A DNA stretch of 64,000 nucleotides. It comes from Capsaspora owczarzaki ATCC 30864. Lineage: Eukaryota > Opisthokonta > Filasterea. The notes under the pieces were generated by a model, which did no database searches, was not told where the DNA came from, and saw only the letters and a list, made by a program, of their open reading frames with translations. Shown piece after piece: positions 13,241 through 23,661 of this stretch; position 1 is the stretch's first letter; every line of letters starts with the position of its first letter. Both the position numbers and the translations under genes were made by a program. The stretch spans positions 84,386-148,385 of the forward strand of contig NW_011887299.1 of the NCBI RefSeq assembly GCF_000151315.2, read 5' to 3'.

Positions 13241-16200
13241 TCATTGAATGGAGCAGGCGGTGGCGCGAGCGAGCAACCCTTCGGTTTGGACGAGCGGTGG
13301 CGAAGGACTGGCTGCCACGCGAACCACGCGCCAGACTGCTGCAGATGGCGGCTGGCCATGGGGCACGGGTGCGGTGGCACTAGCAGCTTCGATGGGGGTC
13401 GAAGAAAGCGTCGCCAGACCTGCAGAGGAGGCAGACGAAGCGGAAGATGCAGAGCACGGCGCCACGGGAGCGGATTGCAGCAGCGCGCCGTCCAGACCGC
13501 AGGAGTACAGCATGCCGCTCTCGCCGTGGAAGGCAACGGACGTGACAATGTCGGTATGTGCCCTCAGGACGGCCAGGCATCGGCCGCTGCCGTTGGCGCG
13601 AGCGTTCGAGATATTCCGCGTGTGCGGAGGCGGCATGGCCCAGATGCGAACGGTAGTATCGGCGCTGCCAGTCGCAGCAACCATGCCGTTCGGGGCAAAA
13701 CTAATGCAAGTGACGGGGCCATCGTGGCCTCGGAAGGTCAGCAGAGGGGTTGGAGGCTTCTTTTGGGCAAGCAGCGCAGCCGAAAGCTGCAGCTGACGCA
13801 TCGAAAGCAGCGAGGGCACGACATGGACGGCAACCGTGCGGTACCCGCTCGATGCAACGGTGGCTGCGAGGTACTGGCTGCAGCTGCTCAGCTCTGCCAC
13901 CCTGCCTCCGATGCCGGCCAACTGAAGGATGGACTGACCCGAGATCAAGTCCCAGAACACGACAGTTGCAGAGGGGCTTTCGCTCGACGACACGAGAACA
14001 AACCGGCCTCCATCGTCATTGTCGACCAGAGCAGTGTTTTGAGAAAAGCACACACTGAGTACCGGGCCCTCGTGCCCACGGTCGTCCAAGGCCAAATCAG
14101 CTCCAGGGATTGGGGCTGCTGTTCGCGCAATTTTGCCAAAATCGTACTTGACGCGTCCAGTCTCGGTACTCCACACGGTCACCCGGCCTTCTGCTTCGCC
14201 GCATGCCATGAACTTGCCGTCGCGGCCAAAGCTCACCGAGCGAACCAGGCGCTCGCAACCCTGGATGAGCTTGGCTTCTTGAGTCTTCGTTGGCAGCGTT
14301 TGCCACATTTTGAGCACCTGGCCGGGCTGAAGCGCGCTGGTGTTTTGCTCGATGGTAAGCCCTGCAGCAGCAACCAGATTGCCGAGCGGAGACATGGCGA
14401 CAGAGTGCACGGGGAATGACTGGCCCAACGTTGCCAGCAACGCCAATGACGACGCATCCCAGACTTTGATACTTCCAAACGTCTCACCGGTGACGAGGAG
14501 ATTGGCGGATGCGCAAACCGACAGGCATGACAATCCACCACATTGGGTGCGGGAAAGTTCGCGGTCGGAAGGCAGTTCGACATCCCAAAGGAGCACCCGT
14601 TTGCTAAACGCGACGGCGACGGATGAGCAGTCGTCGGAAAATCCGACCACGTGTCCGCCTTCAATTTGACGGTGTGCTACCGTATGGCCAGCATCAAGGT
14701 CAAACAGGGTGACCTGAGTTGCGCCGCTGCAAGCGAGAACACTGCTTTGCGTCGCCAGTTTCAGCGAAATACCACGCGAGGAAGGCAATCCCAGTGCAGC
14801 AGAGGCGAGCATGCCAGCTCCAAGCTGGTCAAACTGGCCGCGGCTCAAGTCAAAGGTATACGACTGCTCGAGTTGCGCGCCACGATACGCATGAGGCAGC
14901 TGTTTGCTGCTGCTGCTGCTGCTGCTGGTCGACAGGTGCGAAGTGATGGCAAACACCAGGACGAGATGGCGATCTGTGGTGCATGCAATCCACTTCTGGT
15001 TGCTGGTCGCAGCGACAATGTGCGCATGAGCCACAACATGCTCGCGTGCCAGCACACGCTCCTCCACAGACCACAGCTGCACGGCTTTGGTGGTTGCAGC
15101 GACCACGAGCTCTCCTTGCGCTCCAATCATGTTTGCGTGCAACACAGGCTTGGTTCCCAGCGCCTTCCTGCGGGCCACAATGAAAGCCTCGCTGGAAGGG
15201 ACCGATTCGAGCAAACTGGTGCGTGATCCTGACAGAGAGCGAGCAGCCTCCTGAGCCAACGGCATCAGGCAGCTTTGTGGAACGCAGCCTTGTCGGCCAC
15301 CGAACGAAATCTGCCAAAAAAAAAGAACAGGGGAAGAAAATATTGCGGAAGCAACGACCAGGAGTGAGGTTGTTGTTTGTTGTTGTTGTTTTGGCAACGC
15401 GACCAACTGACAACTTACCCACCACCAGTCCGGGTTGGACTGATCCAGTACTTGCACTTCATCTCCTTCGTGAATGGTCAACTCGTACTCGCGCTGGGCA
15501 ATAAACGAGGTTGCAGTGATGGCACGAGAGGTTGCAGCCTCCGATTCTGAAACGACAAGCATATCAAAAGATGAGGCACGGCCAAACCACGCAATGGCAA
15601 CTTCGCTTTTCCAAAAAAAACCCGCCCCATCAATACACACCTTGTGCAGATCCAGGGCCAAAAACAACGGACGCATCGCTTGAGAGAAGAGCGTTGTGCC
15701 AGATTCGAATCTGCCCAGAAGCATCGCCAGAGACAAGATGCGCATCGCCAACAAACATCATCGACGTCACTTTGTGCTGGTGCCCCACGAGGACGCGACG
15801 GAAGAAGCTGGAACGACGAATGTCGTGCAACACGATCGCGAAATTGGGCGCGCCTGCCAGTTCGCCGTCCACGGCTCCAGCCTCGGTTTGCTCGAGTCCG
15901 GCGACAGCAGCGACCGAGCCAGTGGCGGACAGCACCGGCTGAGCCACCAAGCTCTGCCCAGCGGACGAGTCGGCGGGCTCGGTTGCAGCGTCTCCAAAGA
16001 GCGACTTCCACCAGGCTGGAGGGTCGCTGAACTGCCACTCGTCGACCAACTTGGCGGAAGCGCTCGCTGCAGTGAGTGAGCTTAGCGCGCCGGACGAGCT
16101 CAGAGAGGACAATGAGGACGACGATAACGGCGCGGAGAGCGGAGATGCAACGGTTTTAGAAACATCGCGAGTCGCGAGCTCAGAGCGCATGACGGACCGG

Positions 16201-19200
16201 ACGTCCCAGCGAGAGGCACGCAGGCTCGAGTCAATGACGGTCAAGAGCAACCCATCCTGAGAGAAGGCTGCTGCGAGCGCCTCGCCGCTCAAGTTGGACA
16301 CCAGCGGCAAGTGTTCCACTGGGCCTGCTGGCACGAGGGCGCCCTTGCTGCCCAAATCGCGTGTTTGGGCACCAGCAAGCGTCGCGGCGCTCAAATCGCT
16401 CCCAGAAACATCCGCTTCCACGAGCATGGCATGGGTCAAGTTGGCATCCGGCGCTTGCAGATTTTGCAGCGCAGCTCGATTGAACGAGCAGCCGGCCGCG
16501 GTGAGAACTGACATTGCGTTGGCCACCGAGTGATCCGCGACAGAAGCGTCGCTCGTCAGTCCAATGGCAGCGGATTTGCGCGCTCGTTCGACAATCTGTT
16601 TAAACTGGGCTTCCACCGACGCATCATTGCGGACGCGGTCGGCAAACAGAGAGACCATGTTGAGATCGTCCGTAAAGCTCGGATAAGTGCGGAAGCGGCT
16701 GACAAACTCGTCAGTGTCGGGAGCGGCCACAATGAAGCGCACAGCAAAGTAGTCCAACAACGCCGACGGCGCGAAAGTGTACAGGTCCGTTGTTTCGCTT
16801 GCCTCGCTTGAAGTGGCAGCATCAAAGAGGTTCCAAGTCGAAGCGGAGGATGTCGCTGTTGGCTCCGACGACTTGCCCTTGCTACTGCCAGGCATGGCCT
16901 CCAGAGCCGAGTCCAACACGCTGGACGCGTTGCGCTCTACGCGCTCGATCGAGATTGGCGAACATTCGAGCAGAAAGGCCGCTCGCTGGTCTTGGCGGTT
17001 GAGGAGCAGGCGCCAGACAGCAGGATTGGCGCGAGGGCGCTTCGGGAAGAATGGCGCAGCGGTCAGCTGTTGGCGGAACAGTTCACCGGCAATCTCGCTG
17101 CATGCATCCAGCACTTCGGCCACAACATTCGAGATGCCCTCGGGAATGGCGGCTGTCGATCGCAACCGAGCCATCCGGTGATGAATGTACTGCAGCACGT
17201 ACACATCCACGAGCTCGGTGCGCGTAATGGGTGATGAATGCAGGCTGAGTGCAGCGTGCCGCTCGAACTGCTCGAGCAGCGTTGGAAACGCCTCCGTCCA
17301 CATGGCAATGCCGGAAACGGTTTGGGTTACGACTGCAAACCCCTTCAAGGTGCTGAAGGCTTGCAAAAGCATCGAGGCATCCCAATCCGCAGGAGGCGTG
17401 TCGGCGAGCGCCGCCTCCACCGCGCGCGACGCAACGGACGGGCGGGAAGGAGTGAGAGCAGCTGCTCGGCGGACGGGCGCTCCATCAATGGATACGGATG
17501 TCAGACTTGCAGCTCGTGTGAGGGGAGCGGGTGTGCCGGGCGAGGTGCTGATCGCCACAACCGCGGCAGCAGCCGCAGCAACAGGACTATGCGACAGAAG
17601 CAGATTGGACGACGAGGCGTCACCATGCAGCCGCGAAACGACAGAGCTCGACGATTTGCGTCGCGAAACTGCGCGAGAAGCCACGGGCGAAGAGCCCGGA
17701 CTGGCAGAAACCAAATCGGCCAATCCCGAGCGGTGTTGACGTGCCGATCCTCACGGACGCAATAGCTGCCGCAGCAGTCGTCGCAGCAGCAGACGCATGG
17801 CTGGACGAGGTGCGCTGCTGGGATGTCTTGTTGAGAATGACTCCCAAGCAGCTCTTGTAGTTGGAATTGTCAGCGGCAAGCCACTTGGAAACAAAGGCCA
17901 GCTTGTTCTCTGCCGTCAACGGCTGGATGTGGCGGACAGTCAGGCTCGCGGATGGACTGAACAGCTGCAAGCGACGCTGCTCAATGCGAGCGCAGTCGTT
18001 CGGGCGGGCGGCAAGCACAGTGTTGCAACGCCACTGCTGCAAGTTCAGAGACTCCAACCCGCGCAGATTGGCAACGCAGTCAATCAAGAACGTAAAGCCG
18101 CACGTGAGCTGGAGTTCTCTGACATCAGCAGGCCCCAAGAGCGTGCCAGGTGTGGAGAGGCGTTGCTGGATGGCTCGCTCGAGAGGACCTAGTTCCGTTT
18201 GGCTTTCAAGAACATCCGACATGGAGACGTAGACGGGAATGTTCTTGACGTCTGACCACTGGGCCCAGAGTTCCAGCTCGAGTTGTCGAAGCAGTGTCGT
18301 TTTGCCACTCCCAGCCACTCCGCCAACAACGAGAGCAATGAGGTCGGAAGTCGCGTTGGCCAGCGAGTTTGCAGATTCAAGCTGCTGCAGGAGTGCGTCC
18401 AGCGCGGGAGTTTCCACATCACCTACCGCAGCGGAAACGGCAACAGCAACTGCCGGCGACGACGAGGTGCTTTTTGGCGAATGACCAGCACCCACCTCGA
18501 CAGCCAATGTGGGCGAGACCTGCGCCGGGCGATCGCCCAGCCGCAACGCGATGGGATTCGGCGCCACGCGCGATTGCTGCAGCTCTTGTGCGCGCACCTT
18601 TTGCACGCGCGCAAGCGGGTTGTTTGTCACGCGGGAGAACAACCGCGGCAGGGCGGCATAGTGAGCCTGCGCACTTTGCAGAGTCTGCATGGTGCCGAAC
18701 GACGCATACGACAACCAAGGAGTGCCTGAGATGGCTTCAGTGGCTGAAGCAAACGCATCGTTGATCTGAACGGTACTGGTAGCGAGCAGGTAACAAAACT
18801 CCATGACGAAATAGTCGGAGGCGATGCCGTCGCACTGTCCTTGCATGCCAATCACTGCGTCGACACCAGCCGTTTCATCATCCTCCGGTTGTGTCTGGAC
18901 AAAGAGGCGCCAGGCACCTTCAACAGAGTAGGACGATGGCAGCACCACGCATTGCACCTTGTCCGTGTTGTCGCGAACAACTCTGGCCAAGTGTTCGTAC
19001 AGCGTCAGGCGCGCAGCCATGTCGGCGGGCTGGACGACTGCGCCAGGAACAGAAAACGCAACCACCTGTGGTCGGAAGGAGAGAAGAGAGTAGCGGATTT
19101 GGTCCAGGCGGTCGACATTGACATTCATTCCTGCAATGGCTTCCGGCGAGCTGTGGGGAATCTCCATCACAGTCCAGTGGGGAAGCTTTCGCGTAGCCTC

Positions 19201-21627
19201 GTCTTCATCCGACTCCATCGCAAGAGTATTCTCGGCAGCAGCCTTCAAGAGCGTCGCGTTGCAGATGAAATTCAACACCTTGAAATCTGTAGCATTGGAG
19301 TTGAAGCGCATCACAAGCGTATGAAAAGTTCGGGGGGAAAAGAAGTGAGGACAAGCTGCTCACAAACGAATTGATGTGACATGCAAAACGGTCGGCTCAC
19401 TAGTGGCGCGCCGAAACACTGGGCGAGGTTTGGCAGCGGTGGACGACCAAGCCTTGTGAACTGGGAGGGGGGACAGCAAAACACAAAAGCACAAAAACAT
19501 ATCATTGTCAGTGGAACAAAGTGATATGGGGAAATGCGAGATGAGCTCGGCTGGGGCTGGACTACTCACGTGTTGGCAACGGTGGCTTGTGTGCCAGTTG
19601 AAACCACGGTCGAGCACGCGCAGAGACGCTTTCCAGAGCTTGTGCAAACAATGCAGGATACGAAATGTACGCGTCAGAATCTTGAGCACGAAACAGATTC
19701 TGAAGGAGCGTCGTCGTGAAGCTTAGAACGTCGTCTTGGCCAACGGCGCAGTGCATCGCGTCGATACAGAACGACGACGCATTCAATGCAATCACGCACT
19801 GAGCACCCCAATGGCAGAAGGCGCTGGCAAGACCATATGGGATGGGCGACAAAAAGATCAGACATTGGGCAGTGCATTCGTATCGGTCCTGATGTGCCTG
19901 CTGAATGATTGCGTTGACAGAGTCCTCGTGCTCGTCCAGCCGACCGCGACCCGCCACGACCACGACAGGAGCGGCGTTGCAAGCCTTCAGGAAGTCGTCC
20001 GCTGTTGAAGGAAAAGCTTGGAGCGGTTGACTTCGGACGCGAAGACTGGAGAGGCAACAAAAAAGGAAGAAAGCGTCAGCAAAGGGGGAAATCATAACGT
20101 TGTCCGAACAAGCAAACGAAAAGGAAACACTAATAACGCTGATTCTCGCGTACTCGTCACTTTGCTCAAACGCTGCAAGCAACGGCTGTAGATGCCGAAA
20201 GGATGAATTGGCTCCAGTCGTCACTCCAAACGCCAAGTCCAATGCCACAAGTCGGAATCGATCCACCAGCACGTCTACAAGGTTTGAGGTACAAAGCACG
20301 AGCAAGCAATGAATTTTAAAAAAGCCAAACACACAAAGTGAACCCAAACAGACTTCAGTTGAATGTCGTTTTGTTGCTGCTTACCGTGTCGAGTTGAACC
20401 AGTGGTTGTCGGAAAGCGTGTCTGGAAGGCAAACCACGTCGATAGCGCGAGGAGGTCCTCGTTCGGCATCCAACCACGCGCCGAAGGCACCAGCGGCACT
20501 GGAGCATCGTAAACGCCGTCTGGGACGGGTGTGCGAATCGCTCCATCAGCACTGGCAGGTGTGTTGCTCGTTGCCCAGCGTGCTGGCACAGACGGCTTCG
20601 CATACTGAGCAGCATCAGCGGCGGTGGACGAGGGGAGTGGTCGCGGCACCGTTTGCACTGTCGCGTAGAGCGCCTCTTCCTCAACGTCGTGGCCGCCACT
20701 GCCGGGTTGCACCCGGAGTGGTGCAGTTGATGCGGATGCGTCGGCTACATGATCCACAGGGACGGAGTAGTTGGACGCCGCCAGGTGACTTTGAAGGACG
20801 GCCAGCTTGCTGAACGGGACGGGGCCTGGCGTGCTACGAACTGGCTCGACGACAATCGCATCCACTGGCTCTGAAATCAAGGACACGGCCGGGCTGCTGG
20901 GGGCCTCCACATCCAAGTACCGACGCGGCGAATACGCAGAACCAAGCTGATCTTCGAGGTCGGATCGATCTCCCGGGCTGTCTATGCTGTTTGGTGACAA
21001 GTCTTGGTCGTCTGTCATGCAAGATCGGTGCAATCATGAGCTCGTATATCCGGCAAACAAAAAGCACTGCATGAGAAAACGCTTGACGATCCTTACTCGT
21101 GTCTTCCGCTGAGACGCTCATCGCAGCATGGTTGGCAGCACTTCCAGACGGTTGAGTATGGCTCGGATGATCGTCCTCGATTGAGGCACTGCTATTCACA
21201 GCATTGGCAGGCGCTGGTGGGTTGGACTTGCGACGCGGTGGAAGCGCCGGTTTGGCTTTGCTTGGCTTCTGAGACTGGATCTGAGCATAGGTATCATCAT
21301 CACCAACATTATCATCAACATCATCATTGTGGTCTTGACTTGATGCATTGTTGGTGAAGCGATGATCAGCATCAGTATGGCGATCGCTGTGGACGGCTGT
21401 TGCTTCAGTAGGATCACTTGACTGCGCGGCGATGACCGGGATTGGCGGAAGTGCTCGTCGCGCCAGCTCACGACCGCCGCCCGACACGGCGTTATCATCA
21501 TCGTGATTATCGTGACCATCATGACCATCAGCGTGACTGGATTGAAGCGAGGCAGTCGAGGCGGACTCGCTGGGACGGCGTCGGCGATTCTTCTGCGCTG
21601 CGACGCCTGCAATCTGTGCCGCAGTTG

Positions 21628-21659
<32 letters not shown>

Positions 21660-21955
21660 GCTGCGTGCTGGTGAGGTGGCTGCTCGTAGATGACTGCATC
21701 AGCATTATCAGCATTGGCTGCTGCTGGCTGCTGTTGGGGGGATCGGTGCAGAACAACGTCTGCTTCAATGTACTCGCTCACAAGTCCGTCCGCGCCACCA
21801 TTCAGCTCAGTTCGCTCAGTTTGCTCAGTTTTCTCAGTCTGCTGTTGCTGTTGCTGTTGGGTTGGAGGCGGCGGTGGTGCTGGTCGGCGCGTCGTCGGGG
21901 CTGCAATCCGATCCACTTCAGCATACTCGCCCAGATTCAAATCTGAAGACTCCAT
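13241..21955 (-). CDS. Giant STAND protein: pTyr-motif tail, two degenerate CHAT-like domains, NACHT, pentapeptide repeats, WD40, SH3
   Basis: Nine exons: 21097-21955, 20385-21011, 20154-20274, 19570-20045, 19401-19460, 17741-19286, 15641-17700, 15419-15546 and 13241-15310; about 2648 residues. Residues 1-490 are disordered, with YAEV, YIEA, YEQP, YAQI, YLDV, YSVP, YATV, YAKP and YDAP plus ALPPIPV and PALPPRRK. Two regions (about 495-710 and 715-980) have a CHAT (caspase HetF-like) pattern but lack the His and Cys. NACHT follows near 1030, with P-loop GVAGSGKTT, FLIDCVANLRG and LAARPNDCA. Eight pentapeptide units lie at 16368-16490. WD-like repeats flank an SH3 domain (about 1917-1990; FIAQREYELTIHEGDEVQVL, NPDWWW, VPQS). 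STAND proteins are ATP-switched signalling hubs; the ligand here is unknown. The junction at 17701-17754 is uncertain: the strongest GT-AG pair (54 nt) breaks the frame, while a 40-nt intron keeps it. Confidence 0.8.
16368..16490 (-). repeat. Pentapeptide-repeat segment (about eight units)
   Basis: Between the end of the NACHT module and the first WD repeat the translation falls into five-residue periods of A(N/D)Lxx type, for example ANLTH, AMLVE, ADVSG, SDLSA and ATLAG. Such segments form a right-handed quadrilateral beta helix and recur beside NACHT and WD40 modules in other proteins. Confidence 0.65.
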
Positions 21956-22265
21956 TCAACGATTGGAGAAGAAAGGAAGAGAAAAGACTGAAGAAAGCAA
22001 GCAGTATAGCAGGAAAGATTGAATGATTGGAACGAACAGAGACGCTCAGATTGAGATTTTGGCCATTGAGTCTCAGTACTTTCATCCCTCTCAAATAGAC
22101 CTCGACATGCCGTGAATGGGACATCCAAAGTCAACTTTGCAAGCTCGTGAGGCAAATGGTTGTGATTGCAAGGACGGAAACCAGCGTTCGTTCTCAGATG
22201 CTCAGAAACCACTCCTCATTCACTCTTCCTCTTCGTTCACTCTTCTTCTTCTTCTTCTCCGTTGA
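21956..22265. promoter_or_regulatory. Divergent intergenic region (STAND gene / TrmH-like gene)
   Basis: These 310 bp separate two outward-facing start codons. They contain CT/TTC-rich runs near 22230-22260, just before the TrmH-like start, but no motif I can name. Confidence 0.55.
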
Positions 22266-23431
22266 ATGGCACTCACACTCGATCTCTCGCGGCGCATTCT
22301 AAACTTCCTCGCGTCATCGAAATCGCCACCAGGCATCAATCCAGCGCGCATGCAACGCATTGCTCAGGTACAACATCCGACAATACAAGAATCTGAGAAT
22401 TTTTTCCCGCGCAAATTTTTGAAGCCTTGTTCTCAGAATGTCTGTGTTGTTTTCAGGTTGTTGGCTCGCGGTCGTCGCTACGGCTTGTGCTCGAGAACTG
22501 CATGGATCCACACAATGGTACAGCGCTTGCCAATGCAGCAGGACGGAGACCCGAGAGGCGAGGAAGGGCCAAAGTGTGCAAACTGAACACTCACGTCGCG
22601 TTGAAAACATGCTCTGCAGCGTCCGCGTGCATCCGTACCGCCGAGTCCTTTGGCATTGCACACGTCCATGTCATTGGTAAAAACCATCATGAATCTCAGA
22701 TGGTGGGACGGGGGGGGGAGTTCGGAGTCGGGGTCGAATTCTCAAATCACTCTTCCTCGTGTTGCACAGAGTCGTTCAGCACGTTTCGACCATCGGAAAC
22801 GGTCGCGAGCGGAGCACATACATGGACGCTGGTGCATCACCATCCAAGCGTGGAGCACTGCCGCGCGGCACTCGCAGAGGCCAACTGCGCGCTCGTGGCG
22901 TCAGACCTGTCTGGCAATGCAACCGAACTGCTGCACGGCGTTCGAAGCTGGCTCCCATCACTCTCGACATTAACAACAGAGCAAAGAAGAGCATTGACGA
23001 ATGTGCTGGACGAGCGTGCAGCCATCGCCGCGATACGTTTGACGCCAGATTCAGTCCTCAAGCATGAGGCGGCTGCTCCGCCAACGCCTCCAGCCACGCC
23101 AATCGTCAAAGCGCACGCTTCGCCTGTATTAAAACCTGTGCAATCGCTTGCGCTCGCTTTTGGAAACGAATCGAGGGGAGTTTCGCGTTTGCTCGTCAAC
23201 TCATCCGACGCGACATTCTTCCTGAAAACGGTCGGCTTCACACAGAGCCTCAACTTGTCATGTGCCGTTGCAGCCACACTGGGCACGCTTCAGGGAATCA
23301 ACTTGCTCGATGGATTGCCCATGTCGCAGGACGAGCAGACCATTTTGCAAGTACGATTTTTGCTTTCACATGGTTCGCGCACCATGACTGAGCTGTTGAG
23401 GCGGGCTGGCATCGAAGTGCCAGGCCTGTAG
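22266..23431 (+). CDS. SpoU/TrmH-family RNA 2'-O-methyltransferase
   Basis: Four exons, 22266-22367, 22457-22517, 22620-22676 and 22770-23431, give 293 residues. The three SPOUT motifs are in order: LRLVLENCMDPHN with ACIRTAESFGI (motif 1, split over introns), LALAFGNESRGVS (motif 2, the SAM-binding knot) and TQSLNLSCAVAATLG (motif 3). This arrangement is typical of TrmH-type enzymes that methylate the 2'-OH of a tRNA guanosine (G18 in bacterial TrmH). Substrate and compartment cannot be told from sequence. The loop between motifs 1 and 2 carries an extra Pro/Ala-rich insertion (about residues 195-220). The gene ends 230 bp from the convergent CLC gene. Confidence 0.85.
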
Positions 23432-23661
23432 TGGGATGCATGCGCCAAGATGTCAGGTTGCGGTCCGAGATGCGTTGAAAGTCAGTTCTCTCAAACAACA
23501 ACAAAACAATAATTTTAAGACAGCAATGAACCACAAACACACAAAAAAACACATACACACACACGGCCAAGCTAGAGTACACCATTGAAAACAAAAAAGT
23601 ACATCAAAGACAACAGGGACATTCAAACAACTGATAAATTGTGGCGCCAAGGCAGGCGAGG

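Noticed and set aside
13244-14419. Plus-strand open frame of 391 codons
   Set aside because: It lies antisense to the WD40 exon, has skewed Arg/Gly/Ala composition and no family features; it is a GC-rich shadow.
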